The notes: generated by a model not told the origin, from the letters alone. A DNA stretch of 64,000 bases from Acytostelium subglobosum LB1 (GCF_000787575.1 NW_012236521.1:328924-392923), one strand, 5' to 3'. Numbered from the stretch's first letter, positions 21,529 through 35,061 are shown. Program-made: numbers and translations.

Positions 21529-23442
21529 TCCATTCATTCTTTTTGCACCCTGGTGATGGGCCACAATGATCATTAGTGACTCGCACACATTCTATGGAAC
21601 AAGATCAACTCAGTTCATACCCTCTCATTCAAGTTTTTGGGAATGATCTTCGTCGCTCACTCATTCCAAGCTCATGATGCAAATGTCCGGACTGTCTGCC
21701 GGCAGGGCATTCATTCATTCGATCAATCGATCAATCATTGATTAATTTTTGGTCGAGGTAGTGCAATGCGATCGGATCCAAAGCGTCGGCGATTCAATTG
21801 GCCATATGTCCGGACACCTTCAATAAAGTGTCCGTCTCCACTGGACGTACATAACATGACATGTTTCAATTATCATGGTAACGGACAACACATTGCATTT
21901 CATTCATTCGTTCATTCATTATTTGATTGATCATCAACATCATTGTATGATCCATCGATGGAGTGCAGCAGCAGTAGTAGTGCCTTATGGATTAAGGGAA
22001 GTATGCACAGACAGTAGTAGTAGTGACAGTTCGCCAAGATCGACTACCATTTACCCTTACCAACCCCTCTACATACACTACCTCTACCTCTACCTCTAAT
22101 CCAACCAACCCAACCCAACGTTTTAGTTGTAATAGACTACAAATGTTGATCAATGTCGATTGCATCTTTTAAGTTAATTGGCAATTAATCAAGAGATAGA
22201 GAGATTGAGAGAGTGAAGAGATAGAGATATAGAGGTACCGTGGTGTTTGGATGGAAGTGTGACTGCGATGCCAGTACCAAAGAGTAGTCTGTCAAGTTAA
22301 TTTCCCATTCATCATCTCTATCTAGTAGTGTCTGTCCATTTGATCGATCCCCTGACTGAGCTGAGGTAAGTCCATCAACTCAACTCAACTCAACTCAACT
22401 CTCACTCACTCAACTTATAGTTAATCAACTTATATAGTAATTCATCACTCTCTGTCATATTATATCATCCGTTTCCAATGTTGTAGTTAGCAGTGGTATG
22501 TATCTCTGTTTGATTATATATATGTGTGATCACTGAGTGCACTCACTCAATCAGCTGATCACCCCCCATCTACTCACTTCACACATCGCACACACTAACA
22601 CTCAAACATATATCCCGCTCGAGCAATCAGCTGATGTCGTTCATCCAACCCCTACACACACATACATATATGCACTATATGAATGAATGAATGGATTGAA
22701 TGGACAATGCTTGTAGAGAGCACTTAAGTGTTGGCCAGTGATTGGACAGTGAGAGGGTTGGTTCTCCGCCATACATACAAGACATATTCCTAGTTGATGC
22801 CCATTAGTAATAATCTGCACCACCATCACCCTTCCTGTTGCCGCTGTTGCTTCTCTTGACAATCACATGACATCTGGCTTCCACACTCTCATGTTCAATC
22901 ACCTCGCCACACTCATCTCACACAAGTTGGAATCCAGCTGTTGAGTGGATGGCGAGTGGCGGTGGTAGTGATAGTAGTAGTAGTGGTGGTAGTGGTGGTA
23001 GTAGTGGTGATGGTGATGGTAGTGATGGTGGTAGTGGACAGTGCATCATCATTCACTCAGACAGGCATCCGGTCAGTCAGTCAAGCAGGCAGGGTCTGGA
23101 TTTAAAATTCAAATCCAACTGCAGCAGCCGCATGGTGGAAGGTGGAGGAAGAGGAGGGAGGAAGAAGTGGTGACGAGAAGTTGATCAGTCCAGTCCACTC
23201 CAGTCCACTCCATTACAGTCCACTTCACTCATACATCCAATATCCACACACAAACAAGCCAACAAGTAAGATCTTGCCATCCATCACCAATCCAGTCCAC
23301 TCCACTCCACTCCAGTCCATTCCTCAACTCAAGGAACATCATCATCATACCATAATTTAGAGATATAGGTATACTTTCTTAGCTAGCTTGTAATCTCATC
23401 ACACCATATTTAATCAATCAATCCATCAAACAACATAATATA
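21529..23442. other. Long intergenic region upstream of the formin gene
   Basis: 1.9 kb without a supportable gene. It holds CATT/GATT tetranucleotides (21690-21750, 21895-21930), a CAACT array (22375-22405), a CACACA/TATA stretch, a GGTAGT/GGTGAT simple repeat (22960-23035) that creates a false Gly/Ser frame, and CAGTCCACTC-type direct repeats (23185-23230 and 23290-23320) about 130 bp before the formin start. It is probably formin promoter and 5' leader. Confidence 0.5.
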
Positions 23443-26400
23443 ATGGATACTGTTAGGATCAAAGATCAGCGTGTGCTGAATGATCTTCGCTCAGCTCAGA
23501 GTTATGCCACCAACCATAATAATAATCCACATAGTAGTAGCTCAAGTCGTTGTTGCGACCTGGACGACGAGGATCAGATGCATAACTTGACGATGGAACT
23601 CAATAAGTCGGGACAGGCTATCGGTGGCTCAGCATTCAACTTGCCATACTCAATCTCGACAACTTCCAATTTGCCCAAGTTCACAGTATGGGGCAAGCTG
23701 GAGAATAGCAAGTACTGCATCGACTTGACAATGACACGCACTATCTTGGGCAGGGGAGACGCCGCCGACTTCAAATTCCCCAGCGAGGCATTGGTCTCTA
23801 GCAAGCACTGTTCAATCACACTAGGCCTGGCCCAGCAACACGACACAACTCTGGCGCCAGAGTTGTTGGCTTTCATCACTGATCACAGCACCAATGGAAC
23901 ACTCTTGAGCAGACAGCCCATAGAGAGGAGACAACCCACACTGTTAAGGGACGGCGCCGAGATTTCCCTGCAGTCCGATCGCACCACCACAACATTTGTC
24001 TTTAGAAGTCTGCTCCAGACCCTCAGTGTACAGGACAAGTTGGAGATAATCGACAACCTGGAGCAGCAACAATCAATTGATGCTGATGATATTGTCACTG
24101 ATCTATCTCAATCGGCATCATCAATCACATACTCTGGAGTTGACGGTTGTGCCATGGACAGCATCCCCTGCCAGTCTGGCTCCCGTCCAGAGTCATTCAT
24201 CCAACTTCTTAAAGTCCAGCCAACACTGGCCAACATCAGATTGTTGGCAACTGAGGTCCGTCTTCAGTTTATGGGACTGCCACTGACGGCTAATCCTACT
24301 GGACCATCCCCATCACTAAACAAGAACGACCAATACTCGTGGATCAACCAATTCATCCATCTAGGCGGTATATCCGCCCTTCTGGATGTGGTCTCTGTCA
24401 ACAACAAGAACGCGTCCAAGTCATCCGAGTCCAAGATGGACATCGACATCGAATGTATTAACACCCTCAAGATACTCATCAACTTTAATGTATGTAGTAG
24501 AACAGAGGCCAAATATTTTGTCAGTTTGCAATCAAAATATTAGCTCACTCAATCAATCAATCAATCTCTCATACATACAGATTGGAATGAAGGCCATACT
24601 TTCTGAGCCCAACAGCACATTTAGTGACATGTTCCTGGTGCTACTCAATCCCAAACATACTCCAACTCTCAAGACAGCACTGTTCTCAATGTGCTCCAAT
24701 ATATGTCTGGTGTCCGAACAGGGCCACAACTATGTGTTGCAGGCAATGGAGAGAATACAGATACTGAGGCGTGATAAACATCGATTCAAATGGTTGATGG
24801 AGTCTTTGGTCGAGGAGACGGACATCACGTACAAGGTCAGCTGCATGTCCTTTATCAACTCCACTTTGCAAGGTGCCATCAATGACTCTGTCAAGGAATC
24901 CCTAAAACAAGAATTCCTACAAATCCCCTTCCAGCGACTTTTCGAGTTGCTCCATCAAGAGAACTCGCCCAAGCTCAACGACCAGCTCAACACATTCTCC
25001 CAGCACTTTGGCAAGAGTCATGACCTCTGGTTCAAATCGATCAACCTAAAGTATGTTCATTCATCCCGTCATCATACCACCTCAAAGTCAGCCATACTAA
25101 CATTTTGATCACTCAATCAATTATTTTTCCAGCGATCCTGTATCATTATGTATTGCAGTCCACAACCAATTGAAGGAAGAAAAGTTGGATGATAGCTTAA
25201 CGTCAATTTTGAGAGAGTTGTTCACTATCTCATTCCCAGACAACGCCGCTGTATCAAGTAATAGCAATGGAAGTAGTCCAAATGGTGCCTCACAGCCAGT
25301 GGCAGTGGACCGCAGTGAGATGCTAAAGGTGTTGGCACAGTTCACCAAGTCATTGTCATCTATGCACCTCAACGCCACTGACCCAGTCAACTATGACAAG
25401 TCGATGAGCCGTCTGAGGCGTACCATCACTTCATTGCAAGAGGAGAGCATCAACTCGAGTCCCAAGCCAACAACATCATCAATGTCATCGCAAGAGAACT
25501 CATTCTGCAGTTCGCCATCATTCTCCCCTTCTCCGCCACCCCCACCTCCCCCTCCCATGGCCCCGCCACCTCCACCTCCTCCCGGCACAGACGCCAAGGG
25601 TGCCAACAAAGAGAAACTTCCTTCCAACGTCCAGATGAAGCAGTTGTTCTGGTCCAAGATCCCTTCCTCCAAGGTCAAGAAGACTGTCTGGGACAAGTGT
25701 GATGAGGCCAAGCACATCGACTTTAGCAAGTCAAAGTTGGACGAGTTGTTCAGTTGCAAGAAGATGATATCAAAGAATGGCTCGCAGCTCAATATGAAGG
25801 AGGAGAAGATATCGATCGTGGACATAAGACGCTCGAACAACATTGGTATCCTAATATCAAAGTACAAGATCACATCAAACTGGATTGTGGACACCATGTT
25901 ATCGATGGACGAGAAGCAACTCAGCAAGGAGATTGTCTTGGTATTGGTCAAGTGTGTGCCAACCAGCGAGGAAGAGGGACTGCTCAAGAACTATCAAGGC
26001 AACAAGAACATGATCTCCCCAGTCGATCAATTCCTGCTTGAGGTATGTTCACATTCAATCAATCACTAAATCGATCAAACAACTTACTAACTTGGAAACA
26101 CATAGACTCTCAAGGTGCCAAAGATTAGAGAGAGACTGAACTGCCTCCAGTTCAAGCAACAGTATGACTCAGTTATCGATGATGTTATGATTGGGTCAAA
26201 GTACATTGAGACCACCAGTTTGGCCCTGCTCAAGTGTTCGCCACTCAGACAACTGCTTCACCTCATTCTAAAGATTGGCAATTATCTCAACACTGGAACA
26301 AACAGAGGAAATGCTGATGGATACAAACTGAGTTGTCTCCTGACTGTACGTACACGAACGCATACTCCCCAAGACCATTCCATATTACTAACATTCAATC

Positions 26401-28192
26401 AATCCAGCTTTCCACTACCAAGTCATTCAACAACAAGACAACATTGTTACATCATATTGCACAGATTATCTCTGATAAGCATCCAAACCTTTTGATCACC
26501 TCAGAGTCAATACCATCTTTGGAGCCAGCCAGCAGAGTGCAATGGAAGGAGCTGCTTGGTCATATTGAATCCTTGAAGCAGGGCATGGCATCAGTCCAGA
26601 ACGAGGTTGAGTCACAACTGGTCCAATATGGAGTCGATCCATTCACGTCCAAGATGAAGAACTTCATCATTGCCAAGCAGACGCAGCTTGAGGACGTTGT
26701 AAAGTACACCAAGAAGGTGGAGGAGTCGTTCGATAACTTGATGAAGTATTACCTCGAGGAGTACCAGGCGCCCGAGGAGTTCTTCTCCCTGTTGAACAAC
26801 TTCTTCACCAATCTGAACAAGGCGCATCGTGACAACCAGAGAGAGACGGCCATGGCCAACAAGTCTGCAATGACCAAAACGATCAGGAGACATCCAACTG
26901 TCAACACGTCCAAGAACAAGAAGTCGGTGGCTGACAAGCCCAATGGTGGAGAGAACGAGTCCAAGTTCAATCTGTTCAGCAAGATTAAGAACAAGGACAA
27001 GCCAGTGTCAAAGAGTAGCAATGATTTGAAGAACTTCAAGTCTGAGCTGAAGGACAAGGTACACATGGCCGATCTGAGGAGCTCAGCGCCACCTGGCTCA
27101 TTGGGCAAGGCCAGGAAGGACCCTGTTTCAGCCCCACTGAAGGACTTGAAGAAGTTGAGCGATCTTAGCGCATCTCCAACCAACTCATTCAAGTTTAAGC
27201 AACAGCTCTCTCAGACTCCATTCGAGGTGGAGGACTTGCAGGCTCCATCAGACCAGGGTAGCAATATCAAGAACATCAAGGAGCGACTCTTCAGGCAATC
27301 CGGAGGTCTCGAGTTCCCCCTCCCAACCATCGAGGTGGTCAAGCCCAGTGCCCCAGCCTCCACTACTCCATCTTCAGCACCGACCACCATCAAGGTGAGC
27401 AGGCAGCAATCCAGGTCAAAGTTATCCGCCACGATCAAGCAGAAGAACACTCCATCGCCAAACTCTACCACCAGGTTAGCACCGCCATCCCCAATCTCCA
27501 AGACTCCATCAGCATCCTCTTTGTTTGAGCAGGTCAAACCGCCATCACCATGGACCCAGAACAGATTGAAGAACAGAGGTGGCCACAAAAACACCAATCT
27601 TCCACACATCAAGTCCATCGAGGACAAGAAGTCATTCTGGACCAACAACTCCTATCCCAACGTACAGATGTCCAACACGAGCTACAATCACAGTGTCAAC
27701 ACCAGCACCACCACAGATATCTCAACTTGCCAACGAAGGAAGACTCCCAGCGAGCAGTTCAATTCTTCCCCGGTGCCCGTGACTCCATTGCCAGACATGT
27801 TGCCAGAGTTCAACAGGATGTCATCCAACCCAACCGCTCGGCCATCAATATCTGTCCCCTCTCTAGTCTCTCCAACCAGGGTCAATCAGCAAGGCACAAG
27901 GTCTGTGCCCCAGATTCCACAACTCAAGAAGTCCATCACTTCGCCAACCTTTGGCGAGCCCGAGGCACGCCCATATGAACGATCCATGTCGTCACAAGTC
28001 AACTCCTTTGAACCACTGGATGCGCCACGCTCCAGCAATGGCAGACCTACCAAGGCATTGACCAAGGAGAAGGCCAAGAAGTTGCTAAAGAACATCAAGA
28101 ACATATTCACACTGAAGAGGACGCCTCAATCAAAGAAGGAACATGCCAACGAGCCAGAACCAATGGCAACGACACTTGTGATTGCTCAATAA
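23443..28192 (+). CDS. Formin with N-terminal FHA domain (FHA-FH3-FH1-FH2)
   Basis: Five exons (23443-24489, 24581-25050, 25133-26042, 26106-26345, 26408-28192) give 1483 residues. About 80-190 is an FHA domain: TRTILGRGDAADF, then SSKHCSITLG and DHSTNGTLL, i.e. the GR, S..H and N.T signatures of phosphothreonine binding. A GBD/FH3-like helical region follows (about 240-510; FIQLLKVQPTLANIRLLATE). FH1 is a short poly-proline block near 635-660. FH2 spans about 670-1080, with LFWSKIPSSKVKKTVWD and LKIGNYLNTGTNRGNADGYK. The tail is Ser/Pro/Lys-rich with a basic stretch (KEKAKKLLKNIKNIF) that could be DAD-like. Formins nucleate and elongate unbranched actin filaments. The FHA module suggests recruitment by a phosphorylated partner (inference). 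Confidence 0.95.
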
Positions 28193-28693
28193 ACTCATCC
28201 CCTCCCTGTATAGTATTGTATTGTAATACCAGAGACTTGGTTCTATTTTATCAGTAACTGTAGACTGTTCCAACCGTGTTGGAAGAAGCAAAGTTTATTC
28301 CTACATAGATATTTATGATTATGTATAATAATGATGACCATAATGTCATGTCTTCTATCTGTTTGTTTGTGCCTCCTAATGGACCATTTGCTGATGTCCA
28401 TTAGCATCCACATCAATAACTTGCTGATGGCATTATACAAGGTAGCCAACAACACAAGGAATAACTGAGTAGAGTGGACGGCATTGAATGATTGATTGAT
28501 TGGTCGGTCAGCTAGCAATGGGCAAGTGCTCCACCTATTTGATAATGTATGACCATGATTGATAAATGTATAATTATATATAAATATATATGAACAATGC
28601 CAAAGAAGATGATGATTGGAGTGAAGATTGTGGTTGACAACTGATTAAATGATTGATTGTTGTCCATGGTACCAGTAATACAGTGGATCAAAC
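28193..28693. other. Convergent 3' flanks
   Basis: Between the ends of the formin and the Q/S-rich gene. AT-rich 3'-UTR-like DNA with TAATGG/CCATTA inverted pieces near 28375-28430. The open frame at 28243-28518 (-) has no support. No gene called. Confidence 0.45.
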
Positions 28694-29845
28694 TTAGTTG
28701 ATGCTGTTGCTTGGTGATGAGATGAGTTGAGTTGATTGCAAAGAGATGTGACTTGACTGTGGTGGAGACGATGGAGGCGAGTTGATCAATGAGACATTGG
28801 AAAAGGCGCGACCGCTTGTGATCGGGATATATCGGATGTGGCGAGTTGATGATGACAGGGGTGGTGATACAGGGATGAAAGAGGGTTCGGTGCCCTCCTG
28901 ATGGAAGGGATATGTGTACATGATTGATGGTGAGTCGGGCGCGTACGACGGCGACGATGAAGACGAGAGCTGTGGCACTGCGCTCAATGTGAAATTGGCT
29001 GATGAAGAGGATGAAGAGTTGCTTGCTGGGATTGTTGAGGCGATGATGCCCGTGCTCTGTGATGATGGCAGTGCGGCGGACGACGACGACGTTCCCTGAG
29101 TCATTGAGTTGAATGACGAGAGTGTGGAGGCCATTGTTGAATGAAGGTTCTGAACTCTGTTGTTGAGCTCGCTTGTGATTCGGTCGGTATTCACCGATGC
29201 CCTATTCAATGCCTCTTGAGCCTGTTGATGTTGTAATATATGTTGATGAAGTGTTGTTGGTATATGTGTTTGTGTTTGTGTCAGTGGCTGTGCCAGTGAC
29301 TGGGACTGAGCTTGTGTCTGTGCCTGTGTCTGTGGTTGTGTAGGTAGCAACTGTTGTTGTTGTTGTAATTGTTGCATTTGAAGATATGTTCGAGGCAGCT
29401 GAGACTGTGTGATCAGGTAACGATTGGGATACCATTGATGCCCACGTGAAGAGGATGAAGACGATTGTCCTGACGATGACGTAGAGGAGGATGAAGATGA
29501 TTGTCCAGATGTCGATGTTGTTGTCTGGAAGTTCAATGGAATGCCATAATACTCTCCACCTCTACTTCTCCTTGATCCACAAGTCTCTCTAAGTAAATCC
29601 TCAATGAAATGTCTAGTATTCTTGCTCTTCACATCCAAGTTCTCTACAAACTCTTCAAAAGTATAATGTGTATCTCCCTATATTAATAACAATACATCGT
29701 TAGTAACTTACATTCATTCATTCATTCATTCTTTGATTCATTAATAACATACATCTTTATTCTTTCTCTCGTTGATATCCTCAATTATCTGTCTTAACTT
29801 TGAAATTAACTCTGTCTCATAGCTTTGTGCAGTCCATTTTCCCAT
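28694..29845 (-). CDS. Unrecognised Gln/Ser/Thr-rich protein
   Basis: Two exons (29753-29845 and 28694-29677) give 358 residues. The first about 60 residues are ordered and charged: MGKWTAQSYETELISKLRQI, then HYTFEEFVENLDVKSKN and HFIEDLLRETCG, suggesting a small helical domain. The rest is low complexity: poly-Ser, a LQQQQQL run, alternating TQAQTQAQSQ, and Ser/Pro-rich segments such as SPPSSPPQSS. Such disordered tails are common in dictyostelid regulators of transcription or RNA, but nothing fixes a function. The splice join is phase 0 with TAATATAG as acceptor. The ordered N-terminus argues for a real gene. Confidence 0.72.
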
Positions 29846-30359
29846 TATTATGAGTATATGTATATATTGATAATTATTTGATTAATAAATTACAAGTTAT
29901 TATGTATATGTTTGTTTGTTTCACCGTTAAGGTTTGTTTGTTATAACAATAATGTATGTTTGTATGTTTGAATATACGTTGAAGTTTGGAATTAACGTAT
30001 GAGTGTGAGTGAAAGAGTGTTGTTGTTGGAAGAGTGTGTGAGAGTTGAGAGTGTTGTTGGATGAAGCTCAACGAATTCAAATTTAATTTGTTCGTTTGTT
30101 TCGAACGAGTTCAAAAATGGAGGGAGAATAGAACAATGTCTCACAATACTGGGAGAGATTGATGAGGGGGGTATGATGTATCTGTATCAATGTGTGCTAG
30201 TGTGTTGAATCAGATGCAATCACATAAGTAAGTGAGTGACTGACCGAATGTGATTGATTGATTGTATGGTGTGTGTGTGCCAGAGTAGATTGATTGATCG
30301 AGTGTTTCGCGGTAACATTGATGTCCTGTCAGATGTTTTATTTATGTAATACGAATGAA
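29846..30359. other. Intergenic between minus-strand genes
   Basis: Promoter of the Q/S-rich gene and 3' flank of BUD13. TTTG/TTGT-rich near 29910-29970 and TGTTGTTGG repeats near 30010-30060. No gene seen. Confidence 0.4.
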
Positions 30360-32056
30360 CTACATGTCTTCGACACTCCAGAGATATGCAGCATCTTTGG
30401 TGGCAGCCACACGGTTCTTGCTCTTGAAGTACTCTTTCTCGAATCCATTGCTACGGTCGACGCCATCCCAACGATGTCCTGGTTGGATGTTGTATCGATT
30501 GGGTGGTGCAGCCGGTCCACTATACTTTGGTTTCTCATCTTTGGACGACTTGCTCTTGCTCTTGCTCTTGCTCTTCTTCTTCTTGGACGACGACATGCCT
30601 GCCATTGGATCGCCCCATATCTCTCTTTCCTTCTGTACATCGTTGAGGTAGTCATCGTCGGCATACCTTGAGAAGGGCTTCTCCTTCTCCTCCTCGAGCC
30701 GCCGTCGCTGCTCTTCAGCCTGTTCGCGCTGCACCTTGCCCACGCCCCACTCCATGTCCTGCTCGACGTCGGCCGTCTTCTCACCCTGTTGCTGCTTCAT
30801 GAATGTGTTGAGCGAGTCTAGTTTCTTGCCCCTCTTGTCTCTGTAGACTGTCTGTGCATCCTTGCCCAACAGTGTCTGGTCAGCCTTCTTGAACAACTCC
30901 TTCTGCTCCTCAATCCTCTTCAATGTCTGCTCCTTGATCGTCTTGCCGCTGTGCAATCCTGCATCGGCTCCAAAAGACATCTTCATCTTCATGTTGGCTG
31001 CCGGGTTGCCGCCATTGTTGTTGTGTGTATCTGTGTTGTTCGTCGTGGTCGTTGTTGTTGATGTTCTTGGAGGCGATTGATCATCGCCGCTTGGCACCCT
31101 CCTCGAACGAGGAGGTGATTGATCCCTGTTTCTTGGCGGTGTTTGGTCGGGCTCTTCGTCGCGTAGCCTCTTTCGAGGCGGTGATTGGTCATGACTCAGT
31201 CTTGGAGGGGATTGATCGACAGCGGACCTTCCCCTCCTTGGTGGAGACATGTCTGTATCGACTGCACTCCTGTTGTTTCGTCGTGGCGGTGATACATCGC
31301 TACTGCGTCTGGGTGGTGGCTGGTCTGTGGGCCTGCCTCGTCGTGGCGGTGACATGTCCGTGTCCTGTTGTTGCCTCCTCCTTGGTGGAGATTGGTCCTC
31401 TATGTTCCTTCCTCCTCGTCTAGGTGGTGATTGATCTCCACTACCATTGCCATTATCTCTTCCACGTCTTGGAGGAGATTGATCAACTACTTCACTCCTT
31501 CTTCTTGGTGGAGACATGTCTTGTTTCTTCTGTTGCTGTTGTTGCTGCTGTTGCTTTTGTTGTACATTATCATTTGGCTCTATTGTGACCCATGTACCCT
31601 TGTCCTCCTCCTTCATCTTTGGCTTCGTCTTTGACTTTAGCTTGGCAAGGTCAAGGTCATCGAACTGATCTCTATTTACAATCACTGGTTTAAACTCATC
31701 TGTTACATGATTGATTGATCGAGTTAGACACTTCCTTGATTCATTCATGCGTACATTCATTCATTGTCATACCTACCATCTTCGTCATCTATATCTTGTG
31801 CGTCATCCTCTACTTCATCATCATCATTTCGTTGCTTGTTAATCCGCAGTGATGACCTATTACTATTGAACTCTACAGACTCTTGATCATCCATATCACT
31901 TATAATTGAACGCCTCGTTGTTGTCGTCGATGATGATGTACGACTTGACTTCTTCTTCTTCTTTGTCTTTGACGAAGATGAGCTGCCACCATTGCCACTC
32001 ACATCCTGTGAACCTGATGCCAAGTACTTCTTAAGATAGTCTGGTATTTGGCTCAT
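30360..32056 (-). CDS. bud13: BUD13 homologue (RES complex splicing factor)
   Basis: Two exons (31777-32056, 30360-31699) give 539 residues. The N-terminus MSQIPDYLKKYL is the conserved BUD13 start. A Lys/Ser-rich then acidic stretch follows. Residues about 150-310 hold 13 copies of a D[QM]SPPRR-type unit, as in animal BUD13 but more numerous. The C-terminal third is conserved: HSGKTIKEQTLKRIEEQ, TVYRDKRGKKLD, FSRYADDDYLND, RWDGVDRSNGFEKE and the terminal AAYLWSVEDM. BUD13, with Snu17 and Pml1, forms the RES complex that aids pre-mRNA splicing and nuclear retention. SPPRR units are likely SR-kinase targets. The identification is firm. Confidence 0.95.
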
Positions 32057-32315
32057 TATCTATGTATGTATGTATATGTATATGATTACAAGTAATAATT
32101 AGATTGAATTGGAACGAATGTGAACTTGAGTCGCGACCCAACCCTTGCCTTCACTCAAAACGAGTCTACTTGGGAAAATTGGAGAATGGAAGATGGAAGT
32201 TGGAAGATGGACGACAGTGGAGATGGCAAGTGATAAGAATACAACAATCATCGTCGACACCATGCACATGACATGGTATGGTATGGATGGCTTTATAAAT
32301 GGAAAACATAGAGAC

Positions 32316-35061
32316 TTAGTTCCTCCAGTACTGCGACCATTTGTGAACGATCTCAACGACAACGGGGAACAGAGCACTGACCGAATCGTTGAGTAGCTGC
32401 AGCAACGAGTTGGAGGCCTCCTGGTCCGTCAGCTCCAGTTGCAGCTTCTCCTGCACCTTGAGTATACTCTTCTCGCGCTCCTCACTGATCGTTGGAATGT
32501 TGGCATCGATCATCAGCGCAAACAGATTGATAATGAGATGTGAAGACTTGCGCAGAATGAGATATGCTTCGCAGCAGTACTGTTTGAACTTCTCGTACTG
32601 CTTGCTGCCCTCGCCACCCATGCCAATGACCATCTCCTTGCACAGCTTCATGGGTGGCGGGAAGATCTTGGGGTCCTTGCCCAGGATGTAGCCAAAGTCG
32701 ATGTGGAAGAGGTTGCCGTTGGGCGTCAGCAACAGGTTGTCCAAATGACGATCGCCAATGCCAAGTATATAGGTGATCACACAGTATCCTGCACAACTCT
32801 TTACAAAGGTCTCGAGTACCTCTGGCGCGACACCAAGTGGCGCTTCTGGGTCTGGATGATGGCTCTTGAAGTACTTGAGGATCTCGCCACCATATTCGCC
32901 AATCACTGCTGCCATGGCCTCGGAGGGCGACACCAACTCGACGATACCATCCTCCTCAGCGGTGGCCAGCACATTGTAGGGCGTGAGCTTGAGGTCCAGG
33001 TTCTCCTTCTTTAGCAAACGGTCCATGAGACTGATCATCTGGATGATGAGCTGGTCCTGACGCAGGTCATCGCCCGTCTTGAAGATGATACCATAGTCTG
33101 GACCGTGTTTGGTGCGCAGACGGAGGCCCAATGGCTGCTTGGCGCTCTTGAAGATGATGGACTTCTCGGGGATGATACCCATCACCTCGATGTTGGGGTT
33201 AAGCGGGAGAATCAGGGGCGGGAAGTCAGACAGGTCCTTGTAGTCACCGTCTGTCAGCATCGACTTGAGCTTGTCTTTTTTTTTCGCTAAAGAGCCTGGC
33301 ATGGCCTTGAGCTCGGCGGACAGCTCGGAGAGACGGCGAACAAAATGTGCCTGGCGTGTCAGTGTGTTGCGATCGGTTGATGGCAGATGGCGCTGAAGCT
33401 CATCACCCAGTGTCACGTAGTGCTGACAGAAGAAGCTCTTCTTGAGTACAGAGTCCACAGTGAGATACCAGTAGAGGTAGTTGGCAAAGACAAAGCTCTT
33501 GGCAGCCTTCTCCATCAGGAATGAGATGAGTGGCGACTCGGCAAAGTTGACTGGCTCGTACTTGGTGGCCTGCACCAGCTGCAGCAGGTAGTAGAGCAGC
33601 TCCTCGTCCACGGCCTTGCGCAGGATGTCCACTGCATACTTGCGCACGTTGAGTGTATTCTTGTGTGAGAAGGTCGATGACAGCAGCTCGAGGGCGTCGG
33701 CAACGTCAATCGGGTCCCACTTGGGCAGGATAGAGAGGGCCTCACTCCTCTGGTGTGCTTCATTCCATTCGACACATCGCAAGAACTTGGTCAATGCTTT
33801 CTTGTTATTGGATAGATGGTAGCGGAACTTCCAGATGAGGAATGAGTCCTTTGGAGCGAATTGAGTGTTGGGAGGTGTCTTGAGTAGTTTCTGTTGTTGT
33901 TGTTATGATGATGGTGGAGGTGTTAGTCCACACACGCTTCGGATGCGTGAGCGTCTAAGACTTACAGTGAGGCTCTTGAACTCCAATTGGTTGGGCTTGA
34001 GGTCCTTGTGATCCTTGTCATCCTTGTCGTAAGAGTTGAGACGATAGTACTTCTGCTCACATGGATGATCGTTCATCTCGACGTCGTTGATCAGCACCAA
34101 ACTCCTCTTCTGTGTCGTGATGGGCTTGTAAAGTTGGCATGCCTGTTGTTTGAATAAGATGGGCAGCTCCAGCTCTGGCAGCTCAATCGTCAGGTACAAC
34201 GTGTCCTTGTTCAATTGCTCGCCACTCCTACTGATCTTCTCAATCTCCTTCAATGCATAGCTGTCCAACCAATCATTGTGTGGCACCAAGTTGCGATCAT
34301 ACTTCTTCAACAACTGTGATTGTGCGATGATGTCAGATACACTCCTGCATGGTAAGCATGTGTAATAAAGTAGTACCTACCTTCTCCAAACGATACACTT
34401 CATCCTTGCCTTGAATCTTGCCTGGTGTAGTTGATGGGTTGTCTCCATTGCCCTCGACGTCTTGCCAGACCAGCAACTTGTGTTTGCCTCTGCGCTCGAT
34501 ACGACTCCTGCTAAACACTGAGAATGAAGTGCCACCGATTGGCACCTTCTTATTTGGTGCATATATATCCCATATGGTGAACACCATCAATGTGTCAAAG
34601 GGTAGGTCCTTATGCTTGATGGGCATCGTCATTGTCTCGTCCCATCTATTCTCGCCTGGTGTGAACAAGAAGAACATAGTCTGTTCTGGTGAGCATAATG
34701 GTTTGCCATCGCTATATAATGTACAAGTGATATATAGATCCAATGTCTTACTATATAATGTACAAAGTAATACATCATTTGTTAGTTTATCTTATCTTGT
34801 TGTTATAACTGTGTTATGTTGTGTTACTCTTTGTACAATGATGAGTTCTTGAGATAAGGATCATCAATCCATTTCATTACAGTCTCTGGTGCATTCTCCT
34901 TATGTCGCTTGCCCTTTAGTGAACATCTTTAGATGTGTACGTATGTTAACGTTGTAGTTCTTAGTTGATGATGTGTACATTGTAATAACATACATCTTTA
35001 TCTTGTACTTTACACCTATATCCGAGCTAAAGTAGAACTTAAAGTCCTTGTAAATCTTCAT
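32316..35061 (-). CDS. pikE: Class III phosphatidylinositol 3-kinase VPS34
   Basis: Five exons (34994-35061, 34828-34926, 34381-34750, 33966-34313, 32316-33890) give 819 residues, close to the known dictyostelid VPS34 length. The N-terminal C2 domain includes [14 protein letters not shown] and [23 protein letters not shown] helical domain follows ([15 protein letters not shown]). The kinase domain has [19 protein letters not shown], the catalytic loop [11 protein letters not shown] (about residue 672) and [13 protein letters not shown], and ends KWSQYW, the VPS34-specific tail that docks on membrane. It makes PI3P on endosomes, phagosomes and autophagosomes. Exon 2 ends at an unusual GTAACA donor. 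The acceptor sequence of exon 3 is repeated 45 nt downstream. Confidence 0.96.

Noticed and set aside
22949-23173. Gly/Ser-rich frame of 74 codons
   Set aside because: It is the translation of a GGTAGT/GGTGAT simple repeat, with no ordered sequence and no sensible neighbours.
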